Under the pieces are notes generated by a model that did no database searches, was not told where the DNA came from, and worked only from the letters and a program-made list of their open reading frames with translations. A stretch of DNA of 64,000 bases from positions 434,001 through 498,000 of the forward strand of contig JBAJFG010000064.1 of the NCBI GenBank assembly GCA_037903475.1, in the 5' to 3' direction. Shown piece after piece: positions 55,194 to 64,000 of the stretch (the stretch's first letter is position 1; the number at the start of each line of letters is the position of its first letter). A program made the position numbers and the translations under genes. This DNA comes from Ancylostoma caninum. Taxonomy: Eukaryota; Nematoda; Chromadorea; Rhabditida; Ancylostomatidae.

Positions 55194-55544
55194 TCACAAC
55201 CACCGCACTCGCACGACTTCACGCGCTACCTCATCTTGTTGCTGAGGCGATTCTTGGCAGAGCAGCTCCATCTCATGGTTCTCCAATAGAGGATTTTTGA
55301 CTTTTTCAACCTTGCCAATTTCCTGGCGCCGAGACTTGAGGTTTCCTCGGTAGGTGCTTACAAGAAGGTGATGCGCATTTTCATTACAGGATGTCCTGAA
55401 GACTTCTTTTGGATTTTCGTTCAGTGATTGAGACACAGCACCAGAAATTCTTTCTCGACTTTCTCCGAGGTGACTTATGTCTAAGGTGGCTCGAATATGT
55501 AATGGACTTTCCTCCAGCTCCCCGATTCTGAGCATCTGCATCAT
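55194..55544 (-). CDS. Unassigned ORF, possibly retrotransposon-derived
   Basis: A 116-codon frame contains IRATLDISHLGESRERISGA, SQSLNENPKEVF and LLVSTYRGNLKSRRQEIGK. It is hydrophilic and protein-like. It lies 0.7 kb from a BEL/Pao-like fragment but on the opposite strand, and I cannot assign a domain. Confidence 0.25.
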   Translation of the reverse strand: MMQMLRIGELEESPLHIRATLDISHLGESRERISGAVSQSLNENPKEVFRTSCNENAHHLLVSTYRGNLKSRRQEIGKVEKVKNPLLENHEMELLCQESPQQQDEVAREVVRVRWL

Positions 55545-56485
55545 TGGTAAGTTAGTGTGTGTGGCTCTGCCCAGCTTTTCACCTAGCTCAGCAGTGGATG
55601 AGCAAGGTGAAAAGAAATTTTTTGTACGAGTTGCTGTGAGGCGCTAGCACGAACAAGATGAACAACAGCGCCAACATGGCGCTTGGCCCGGTGCTCATCA
55701 GCCACAACCACGCGACCGTAAAGTTTTGATTCTTCCGTTTCATTTCGAATAATGCGTATCCCGAATTATTTGCCTAAAGGCCGACCTTCTAAGGTGAGGA
55801 ACAGAGGATGCTACACTGGATTTGCCATGAACTAACGTGATGGGCAACATCCATTCTATAATCGTCAATTCCGAGAGTCAGTCACCACCGTTGGAGAATT
55901 AAGGCATCAATCTGTCAAGGTGCACATTTTGTTCAGAAAAGGACACCCTCATATGGCTTCGATCATTCATCGGCCGTAAGAGGAGCAGGCAAGACCAATA
56001 TACCGCAGTTGCGACTTTTGGCCGAAATCGCAGTTTTCAACTACCACCATACCTGGTCGTTAAATCAGTTCTTGTGACTTTTCTCAGGTTTCATATTACG
56101 AAGTATCCTAGATTACGGGTGGGGGGCTGCTTGAAACTATCACTGATGCGTGGCTGCACCCTCGCAGCTGCGCACGGCTATGACAACGTGTTTTGAAGAT
56201 ATAAGGTTTTGAAGAATAGAAGAGAAAAAATCGGAAATCCATTGACGTCTTGAATGTCTCAATCTTTTCACGAGAACCTATTATATACTGAATGCGTGGA
56301 AGCAATAGAAGAATTTCTGGGTGAAATTTAAAGTTTTTGGTTCGTTTCCTGTTTTTTGATGGCTACACTTATGATATTTTGTTTTGTTAGCGGTGTTTTC
56401 CTTAACTTCTTTTTTAACTTCTTTTCTTTCATTAAGAACATGATCTCTATCGAACAAGCCAAATTGTTAGGTCGTCAAATATGAA
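55545..56485. other. No supported gene
   Basis: Short open frames only. Nothing recognised on either strand. Confidence 0.4.
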
Positions 56486-56649
56486 ATGTCTGATTTTATG
56501 AGCGGGTCAGTTCGACGATCTCTATCTTCGAAGTTCCAATGGATCACTCCTCACTTTTCTTTTCATCCTGAAGTTATATCCATTCCCTTTCAAAATCGCT
56601 TCCTAGGTTTTGATCAGTTTTCGAATTTTTGTTTGAATTTTTTTTGTAG

Positions 56650-56758
56650 AACTACTCAAAGACGAAAAATATTGGACATTTTGGAACATAGATTCAATTA
56701 TCCAGCCATTAGAACGGAGAGAGCTGGAAACATCAAAGCAGCGTTAAGAGACATGTGA
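56650..56758 (+). CDS. Candidate terminal exon, unknown
   Basis: After the strong acceptor TTTTTTTTTGTAG, 35 codons read TTQRRKILDILEHRFNYPAI then RTERAGNIKAALRDM before TGA. The composition is protein-like. A possible tiny first exon (56486-56505, MSDFMSG) would join in phase through a GTCAGT donor, giving 42 residues, but this is speculative. Confidence 0.3.
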
Positions 56759-56980
56759 CTAGTAAATGCACTGAACAGCGTTTGTTTGGGAAGTTCCGCT
56801 GAGGTGACATGAAGCTGGAGGGTGAGCCTTATGTTGAACCTGGATCAGGGCATAGCATGTGGTGGTCGTTGACCAGCAGGACTTAGTAGGCGTTGAGCAT
56901 ATTCAGCGGAACTTAGTTCCAGCGTCCGGGACGATGTGATGCGATCGATAGATTGGTCTTGTGGTTCCCATAGTTTCCAC

Positions 56981-58109
56981 CAGGGATGAGCGGAAGTCAG
57001 ATTTGAAATTTCGGAACTCGGAAGTCGGAAGTCGGAAGCGCCAAAAAACACCGGAATATCGGAAGTGCCGGAAGTCGGAAGTACAGAGTAGCCAATATAT
57101 GTATCTACGGAGACTTGAATGGGGGAGGAGGTTAACCAGTGTATTGTTAGATCAACGACTGTTCATTTGAAAAGCTTCATCCAATTGTGCCCATTAATGA
57201 CGTTACTCAGGAATTCAAAAACAGAAGAAAAATGAGTTACCGATGAATAAAGAAAAAATAAGTACTAGTAAAGCATGGTGGTCAGACAAGGAAAACTCAA
57301 CAGTTGAGATGAAAGCTTTTTGGAATGGTGTAGCCATCATACTGCTCCCAGAGTCACTGCTTACAGTGAAGTATGTAGAGCCTTATTAGCACCATTCTCA
57401 CTCCACTCCTCCACTCTACGGTAGTTTCTCTTGTCAGTTATCCAGTAGAGTTTTCACATCTTCTGCGCAGTATCCTGTGCGACACTGTGGTTTGAAAGAA
57501 CTAATCGTTGTTTCTTTATCAATTCTATACTATTTGGTCAGTTGACAGTACGCGTATATTGAGTGAGAGTGGATGGTTTCGAATTTTAATTGCCCTTTTC
57601 ACCATGTACACAATGTTGAGCAGCATTCTCTTATCCAAATAACTCACTTTCCAACACTGTGATTTCCTTCACATGCTGGTATATAGCACTGAACTCAGTA
57701 AACATATCTGCTACAACATAAACACTAAAATCGCAGCCAGCGCAGCGCAACTTCCAGAATTTCATTCTTTGAGAGAAAAAGGTGGAAGTCCCGGCTAGAG
57801 GTTGTTGTCGTCTCATGTTCGTGTGGTACGATGGAGTACGAGAATGCATGCAAGAAAAGAGAAGACAGACAGAAAGCGCCACTTTTGGTATATGTATTAC
57901 TGCTGGGTAGGGTAGGCGTTGTCGAATACCTGCCAAGAAACTCCACGAAACTAATATGACAAAATCCAGCTTGGTCCCTCCAAAACTTCCGAAAACTTCC
58001 GGCTTTTTTCGCGATTTTTCGGAAGTCGGAACTCGGAAATCGGAAGCCCAAAAAACGCCGGAATATCGAAAGTTTCGGAAATCGGAAGGCGGAATTCTGC
58101 TCATCCCTG
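56981..58109. mobile_element. hAT-like DNA transposon H3, 1.1 kb
   Basis: CAGGGATGAGCGGAAGTCAG at 56981 is mirrored by TTCTGCTCATCCCTG ending at 58109. The 8-mer GTTTCCAC at 56973-56980 is exactly repeated at 58110-58117. Both ends carry arrays of CGGAAGTCGGAA / CGGAACTCGGAA (57000-57080 and 58015-58090), including a shared CGCCGGAATATCG-type phrase. No transposase is seen. ORFs running through (57631-58215 on the minus strand) are repeat readings. Confidence 0.9.
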
Positions 58110-58117
58110 GTTTCCAC

Positions 58118-59335
58118 TCTTCTCGGCTTCTAAATGATTTCTCTTGGAAGGCGGTCAAGGCTATACATATGCATACTCTAACCTGCGTCTGAAACGCGTT
58201 AGAGCTGTACTTCATGAAACAGATTGATGCTTGTCGAACACACTCATCTAAATTGAACTGTACTGTAAATCACTCTAAATCTGCTGTAAATCACTGCAAA
58301 TACGGACTGTAAATCAGTTCATCCTTTCCTTGTACTCTGGCGCGTTCCAGTGATAATCAGGTTTGCTCTTCCTGGTGATGGAGTGATGGACCATGTTGAA
58401 ATTTTGGCTATGGATGCGCACTGTACGAACAATTATCCCTCCAAGAAGGCATCGTTCGTTTTCGGGTAGCCGTCTTCGTTTTTTGGAAAAAAACTGTCAT
58501 TAATGGTCAAAAAGTGGTTTTTGACCATTTTTTGACTATACTTCGACAGTTTTTTTTTTCGTTCAAAAACTGGGACGGTTTTTCAAAAACGAAGGATGCC
58601 ACTTTAGAGGAGAAGTGGACCCTCTAGGCGCACAACTTGGAGTTGACAGAACATAAACACGCTCCTTCGAACCAGAGAAATTTCCTGGAAAATTTCAGTG
58701 GTTGGGATAAAAACGTGCTCCAGTGACGATTTTCTGGTTCTTAGAGGTCCATTAACAAGTTCGAACGAGTTCTAGCAGGTTCTTAACAGTTTCGTGTTTT
58801 GATTAGTTTTTCGAGGATTTCAGCTTGAATTTGAGATAAATTGCACCAAACCAATTGCAATTGGGATAAATCGTTCACGAACTGTACGCATTCCAAGCTG
58901 AATTTTCATCCTTAATCTTCGGTAGGAGCTATTGATGTCACTCCTCCAGTACCTATATTTTTTTCCGGAAAGAGCCCTAATGTGTAGGTACTTAGTAACC
59001 CCTGAGTCTGACTGAACTTGGTAGTACCCGGCCACTAGTGACCACATCGTGCTGTGCCCTGACCTGGATATGGATGAGTTGGAAACCGTAGCCGAAGCGG
59101 ATAGGAGTCAAACTAGGTCAGCGTAAGCAGCAATGTACCTTTATAAACCAATCACATTTCGGTATTCAAGGCAATAGACAATAAAAAGTGGTTCGGTAAA
59201 CGAATTTTTCCCAGTTTGTCCCTCAAAAATGGGTGCCAATTTTTTTTGACAATTTTTCACAAATCCACGCTGCTCAAACCAGAGGAGCAGGGGTGAGGAC
59301 CCATCTGCCACTCACTGTACTGGACAAACCTTGCT
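58118..59335. other. No supported gene
   Basis: Includes a small inverted repeat at about 58450-58605 (TCGTTTTTTGGAAAAAAACT and the mirrored AGTTTTTTTTTTCG; AATGGTCAAAAA and TTTTTGACCATT). Nothing else is recognised. Confidence 0.5.
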
Positions 59336-59339
59336 CTAT

Positions 59340-59551
59340 TTGACCGCAACTCCTTGAAGGGATTAGCGCACTTCTTGCTGGAGAAAATGTTTAATTTTCA
59401 ACATGATGTTGGAAACGCTGTTCGCCACTTGATTGCCACTAGCTTTCCACGCTTCCAAGCTGTTGGCGCAATTAAGCTACAGTTAAGATGGCAAGGCTGT
59501 AGGGATAGTATGGGAGCATATTCGGATATCTTATACCGCATCTTGCTTTAA
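59340..59551 (+). pseudogene. Mariner transposase C-terminal fragment
   Basis: The frame reads NSLKGLAHFLLEKMFNFQHD, then VGNAVRHLIATSFPRF and LQLRWQGCRDSMGAYSD. This matches the end of mariner transposases (L..FL.G..F.....V..A...F.......FY..GI..L..RW..C....G.YF). The catalytic aspartates, the HTH domain and both TIRs are absent, so only a relic remains. Inferred by eye. Confidence 0.7.
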
Positions 59552-61008
59552 GAACACCTTGACTACCTAATACTTACTGCCTTAGCAAATCTACTGGTGA
59601 AAAGGACACCACTACCGACGTCTTCGCATCGGGCCCCACTATCCTATGGCTTACGCAACTCGGCAGATTTTCTAAGAGTAATGGGTAGAATACTTCAGAG
59701 AGGACGCAATACCGTTATTCTTGCCAGTTTTCGGCGCCACATTATTGCTCTTCGAACTTGAATACCCCTGAAAATAGAGAATTTTTCGTTTTTCTGCTTC
59801 TAACACTTTTAGATGATATTCGGGATATTCGGCGTTTCTCGACCCCAGTTAATACTATGGAAGTTGCTTTTGTACACGTTAGAAAAAATTTACGGTTCAT
59901 TCTTGTGCTTCTCGTGGACCGGCCAAACTGATCTTCCAAAAAATCCCAGTTAGGGAGTAAAACTGGGACGACTGATTTTAAAGATAGGACTGAGGCAGAA
60001 CATGACACCGACCCAAAAGTTCAAGACAATCATCTAGTGTTAGCTCAGGTTTTTTACAACTCACCCATGGTTTTGAATGGAAATGAAACATGCACAGGTG
60101 GTACAATGTTCACTAGTCTGGCTCACAGCTCTGCATCGATCGGCATATAAATGTTGCTCTAGGAACCGACGGATTCTTGAATGAGGAGACTGTACAATAA
60201 GACGGTCCATAAGACGGTCCCATCGTTGTCTTCACCTCCTCAAGAGCACACTGTGCCGCATACTTGTGTCTCTGTGGCGAAGTCACACCAAGGCAAATGT
60301 CGTTTTATTCGAACATTTAACGAGAAATCAAGATACAAGTTGGCCATTGGAATTGCACCATAGTCGTGTTTGTTAACAATGAGTTTTCAATAGATTCGCA
60401 CACAACACAACGTAATTCGGAGTCGTCGGGGAGCACAAATACAACAATAGGAGGAGGAACAATATTAATCTTAGAACGGTTGAAAGAATTTGTTGGGCAG
60501 TTTGCGTGATATTATTCGATACTCTGCAACCTAGAGAAGCCAACAATATACAGTGTCAACGGAGGCATGCCAAAATCATCAAATAAAGTCGTGATGATGC
60601 AAAAATCAGTATTACAAATCTCTCACAAACTTGTATACCCGTGTTTGAGAAGCCACGAATGCAATTTCAACTCAAATTTCAAAACGAAAATTTGAGAAAG
60701 ACAGATGCTCGCCGTGAAAGATATAAATATAGCGTGCTCGTTTTTACGATGTCGGACGAAATGTCGTCAAGAGATATATGAGAGTAGAAGCATCAAATAC
60801 TTGGCACATAAATGCTCGAGCGGCAAGGTGAGTTGAAGGTGAACGATAAAAGACAACTATGATACCCAAAAACAGCGAACGCATGACACATGGTGATGGT
60901 TGAGAGCCGATCGGTGTTTGGGACGACGACGAAATGACGATGAGGATGGTGTGGCATGTGACAGTTGGCGATGAGTGCTGAGCTAAGAGAAGAGCCACAA
61001 GTCTCGAG
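59552..61008. other. 3' flank of the innexin gene, no other gene supported
   Basis: Downstream of the innexin stop on the minus strand. A minus-strand open frame at 60744-61076 overlaps the last innexin exon in another frame and is taken as a shadow. No AATAAA is obvious close to the stop. Confidence 0.4.
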
Positions 61009-63496
61009 TCAGACGAACGTGAAGTAGCCATCGGATTTACGTCTTTTCTTGCCGCGTGTTGGATTGGAGCCGTCAAAGGGCGGCTTCGCTCTGCAACAAG
61101 CAGCTAGGTTAGCGCAGAACGCCTCCATTCGCGGCCACCCTGAAAGCCAGCACTACACTCAGGCACACTGCCGGCAGCCAGCGCAACGCACTCTCGTCGT
61201 TTGACTACGTTTTTCGCTCGATTCTCCGTCAGCGTTTAGCACTCTCGAACTCACTCAACACTTTCATAGCTTAACATACACGCGTATTGTGTTGGCCGCA
61301 TACAAAAGAGTAAGCAAACGAAGAAAGCGAGTGAGGCTTGAAACAATTCAACGCTTCACATACCTAGTTTGTCCGAGCAACCACGTTTTGAAGTTAGCAT
61401 CGAGCTTACTAGGTGACTGACTAACACCGCCTTCGAACATTTCGATAGGGCTCTAAAACGAATGATTTGTGATGCTGAACTCTGTTTTCAAATGAAGAAG
61501 GCGAATGTAGGGGCACACCATGCACACAGAAGCAAGCTGGCGGAAAGCAAAAAGAACACTGAACGTCTCACCTTCCGCACCCGGTCGTTGAAGTTGTGCC
61601 AAAGAGCGACAATCAGCTCCGTAGCCATTATATCACCGGCGTGCGCCGATATCATGCGCATACAGAATACCTGACGATGTTAACGAAGTTAGCAGAAGAG
61701 GTGATTAGTGCGAAACAAACAGCATCACTTCAGACCAACAAAGACACTCACTCCGTCAAAGCCCAGAAACTTGTGAACAAACTTCTTCACTGATTGCCGA
61801 TCAGTTGCGAGGTCCGTAGCACGCAAGTATTTTCGAATAAACTTCATATGCTGAAAAATACTGTCTGAAAATGATTGGAGGGACTTTATACATACACGGC
61901 GGTCGCAGTATTGTGATAGATGTCTCGCTTGCGCTGAACGTGGAATTTTACTGCTCATGGGTCGCAGAGTCAGTGTCAGCGCAGTAAAAAAGCATAGCTC
62001 TTTTTCGTGCTCCCGAAAATCATCGAAGCCTGCATCAAGAGGAAGGGAATATCAGTACATCACACGAATATGCCTCTTCTTTCCAGCAGAGTCCACTCGT
62101 GCTGTAGGTGGATTAAGGCTCAGTACAAGTTTTTGTTCGTGCAACACTCTCCTTAGAACCCTTGCTTCACGGTTTAGCACTAGCACTTGATTGAGTGCAC
62201 TCTGGCTGTTATTTTGGTGGAAACGAGAGCAGCTGGGCACATTTTTTCTGAAGACTGAGAAGATAAATTTCATTGCTAACGTTATATTACACATAGTAGT
62301 ATCAGATTTGAGATGTTTTGCTTTCACGTGATATTCGAGTCAAAAGCTCGTGAATTCCTAGACGATTTGTAGGCAAAGAAATTCTGAAGTTACTTTCTTC
62401 GCCAGCCCCTTTCACATATAGGAAACTCCAACCATAAGTGAACAAGAGTGGAGATCGCGGCGCGGCTCTCATGGACAGAGACGCTGGCGCACACTATGCT
62501 GAGCTGCCGTAACTCTGCCCAAGAGAGCCGCGCCGCGGTCCTGACCCTTGACTGCGTCCATTTGGAGTTCTCTGTAATTTTTTCAGTCCGCAACGAGTCA
62601 ATTCTCTCTTAAAGGGGGCTTTACATAAGTTGAGGCCCTCCACCTTGCCAATACATTTTAATGAAGCTGTATATTTTTTTCAGCATGCTTCTCTTCAAAA
62701 TATCAAGACGTATATGGGATTTCTACAATTTGTAAGGATGGCGGTTCACCAGTTCCTCTACATTTTTTCAAGAATGAGTTAAGAGCTGTTCTAATCAGCG
62801 CGGTCGTCCTCTTACAAAAACTTCCCAGATTTCGTCGAATTTTTTCATATCGTTTCAACCACTAGAATAGTGGAAAAAATGGTTCGGTGGTGACGTCAAG
62901 GTGAACTGTTGGCATTTTACTTCAGCTGAAGCATTTTCTACTCTAACAGTTGGTTTGTTGCAAGGACTGAAGCTTTCTCGATTATTGTTCGCTACATGGA
63001 GAATCATAGTGTTGAAATTCAGTTTTCGCTCCGCGGGACAAAGACGCCTGGTTTTAGGGAACAATCCAATGCATAAAATACAATGTGGTTGAATGAAAAC
63101 GTCTTAAGTTTCCTTAGAAATATCGAAAAATTTCTGGCGCACCCTTGTGTTTCAGAGAACTCTTAGTGCTATTCCAAGCATGATGGGGACTAGAAGTTCT
63201 TAGGTTTACTCACCTGAGAAGCGACAAGGGCATTAGTCATTTTCCGAATTTCCCTCAAAAATATATCACATGGTCTTAATTTTCTCGTTATCGCACTCGA
63301 ACTTTCCTGCTGTTCTGAGTTATACCAGGAGTTTTGAAGATTTAGTGACAAGGGGAACAGGACAGGCTTGTAATGATCTCATATAATTGTTTATGCTCGA
63401 GCTGCGTCGACACTAACCTGGCCAGGTAGAAATGAAATGAGTATCCAGTGCAACATAGAGGTGATCGAGACTATTGACACCATAAAATACCAAAAC
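61009..63496 (-). CDS. Innexin (gap-junction protein), C-terminal five exons
   Basis: Exons on the minus strand are 63496-63418, 61850-61752, 61670-61572, 61452-61364 and 61090-61009. Phases are consistent throughout and the last exon ends in TGA. Exon a gives [20 protein letters not shown], the fourth transmembrane span that follows the NEK..FLWFW block in innexins. Exons b and c give [25 protein letters not shown] and [25 protein letters not shown], the conserved innexin cytoplasmic motif (F.....DGVF.LRMI..HAG......L...LW). Exons d and e give a variable tail ending DGYFTFV, which resembles a class II PDZ-binding end. About 148 residues are visible out of roughly 400. The N-terminus with YYQW lies beyond position 64000. 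Which paralogue this is cannot be said. Intron a-b is 1.57 kb and holds a MITE; the others are about 80-270 nt. Confidence 0.85.
62418..62576. mobile_element. Foldback MITE, about 160 bp, copy 2 (in innexin intron)
   Basis: TATAGGAAACTCCAACCATA at 62418 is mirrored by GTCCATTTGGAGTTCTCTGTA ending at 62576. The arms GGCGCGGCTCTCATGG and AGAGAGCCGCGCCGCGG match the copy at 16063-16221. Confidence 0.85.
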
Positions 63497-64000
63497 CTGT
63501 AACAGACAAAATATATTTAACAGCTTATCCAAGCCAGGAAGAGAACAGCTGTTTGGAAAATACAATACCAACGGTGTCGCTTGATGAAACTGCGCGATAT
63601 CTGCGGTTTCGCTTTTTTTTTTCGTCGTTTCTCCATAACTCGCTTCAATCTGAACCATTTCCAAGATAGAGCAGATATTCGGAATCAGGATGGTGCAATC
63701 TATCTGGTCGTATACTTAAAATTTGAAATTTTGGAAATTTTCGGAGATCAACCAGGAAAATTACCTAAGGATACAATTAAGAGAGACTCGCTGCATCGAG
63801 TCTCTCCCAGTTATATCCGCAGGTACTTCCCCTGAAAGTGGGGCCCGTTAATCCCCCATCTTCAAGGAAAGTCATACCACTGCACCATAAATCCATTTTT
63901 CAGGATGTGGACATGATTAGGACAAGAACGGTACCTCATACAACTATTTTAGGATTTCCTCAGAATTAGGGTTACAATTTCAACGATTTCAACCAGTATT
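63497..64000. other. Innexin intron, no further exon found
   Basis: The exon preceding 63496 should end in phase 2 within a Trp codon. No CVLPIN..NEK-type exon was found to the window edge. A small hairpin GAGAGACTCG..CGAGTCTCTC lies at 63781-63806. Confidence 0.5.

Noticed and set aside
57631..58215. 194-codon minus-strand ORF
   Set aside because: It reads through the right end and subterminal repeats of element H3 into flanking DNA.
60744..61076. 110-codon minus-strand ORF with hydrophobic stretches
   Set aside because: It overlaps the last innexin exon in another frame. The innexin reading has consistent splice phases and a stop.

Overview
The window looks like a repeat-rich chromosomal segment of a clade V (strongylid or hookworm-like) nematode. 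The evidence is a RAB-6 protein nearly identical to nematode RAB-6.2, short introns (48 to 66 nt) with TTTTCAG-type acceptors beside introns swollen to 6 and 15 kb by repeats, an innexin gene, likely trans-splice acceptors just before start codons, and nematode-type transposons. No bacterial features (operons, ribosome binding sites, CRISPR) are present.

Genes. (1) A mitochondrial medium-chain acyl-CoA dehydrogenase (ACADM/acdh type) runs on the minus strand. Exons 1-2 are at 20.8-21.1 kb and exons 3-4 at 4.9-5.3 kb, separated by a 15.5 kb intron. The 3' half is not in the window. (2) A complete seven-exon RAB-6 GTPase gene runs on the plus strand from 22.05 to 31.76 kb; its fifth intron is 6.2 kb of repeats. 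The two genes are head to head, 0.9 kb apart, and each has a splice acceptor immediately 5' of its ATG. (3) The C-terminal five exons of an innexin (gap-junction protein) lie on the minus strand at 61.0-63.5 kb, with the 5' part beyond the right edge. (4) The last two exons of an unrecognised membrane protein lie on the plus strand at 17.2-17.5 kb, inside the giant acyl-CoA dehydrogenase intron. Weaker candidates are a two-exon 82-residue gene at 42.4-42.7 kb, single ORFs at 35.4, 36.4 and 55.2 kb, and a short exon at 56.65 kb.

Mobile elements fill most of the rest. 0-1.1 kb: GC-rich 21-bp minisatellites around a tRNA-like sequence. 6.8-12.5 kb: GC-rich inverted repeats and a hAT-like element. 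14-15.4 kb: a 117-bp tandem repeat and an 8-bp microsatellite. 16-20.3 kb: foldback elements, three of them nested. 26.9-30.6 kb (RAB-6 intron 5): a 43-bp minisatellite, foldbacks and a 185-189 bp array. 33.7-36.3 kb: two inverted copies of a Tc1/mariner-type element. 37.4-43.3 kb: a dense nest of TTAA, TA and 8-bp target-site elements. 44.9-45.7 kb: a mariner-type MITE. 46.8-47.8 kb: a decayed Ty3/gypsy integrase. 48.2-53.7 kb: a nearly full-length but broken CR1/jockey-type non-LTR retrotransposon carrying a Helitron-like insertion. 53.8-54.5 kb: a BEL/Pao-like Gag zinc-knuckle fragment. 57-58.1 kb: another hAT-like element. 59.3 kb: a mariner transposase tail.

The most unusual pattern is a set of three hAT-like elements (9.7-12.5, 38.5-40.4 and 57.0-58.1 kb). 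They share a terminal inverted repeat of the form CAGGGRTGWGCGGA and have 8-bp target duplications, but each carries its own private subterminal repeat. One contains an ORF resembling the N-terminal domain of the replication protein RPA70.
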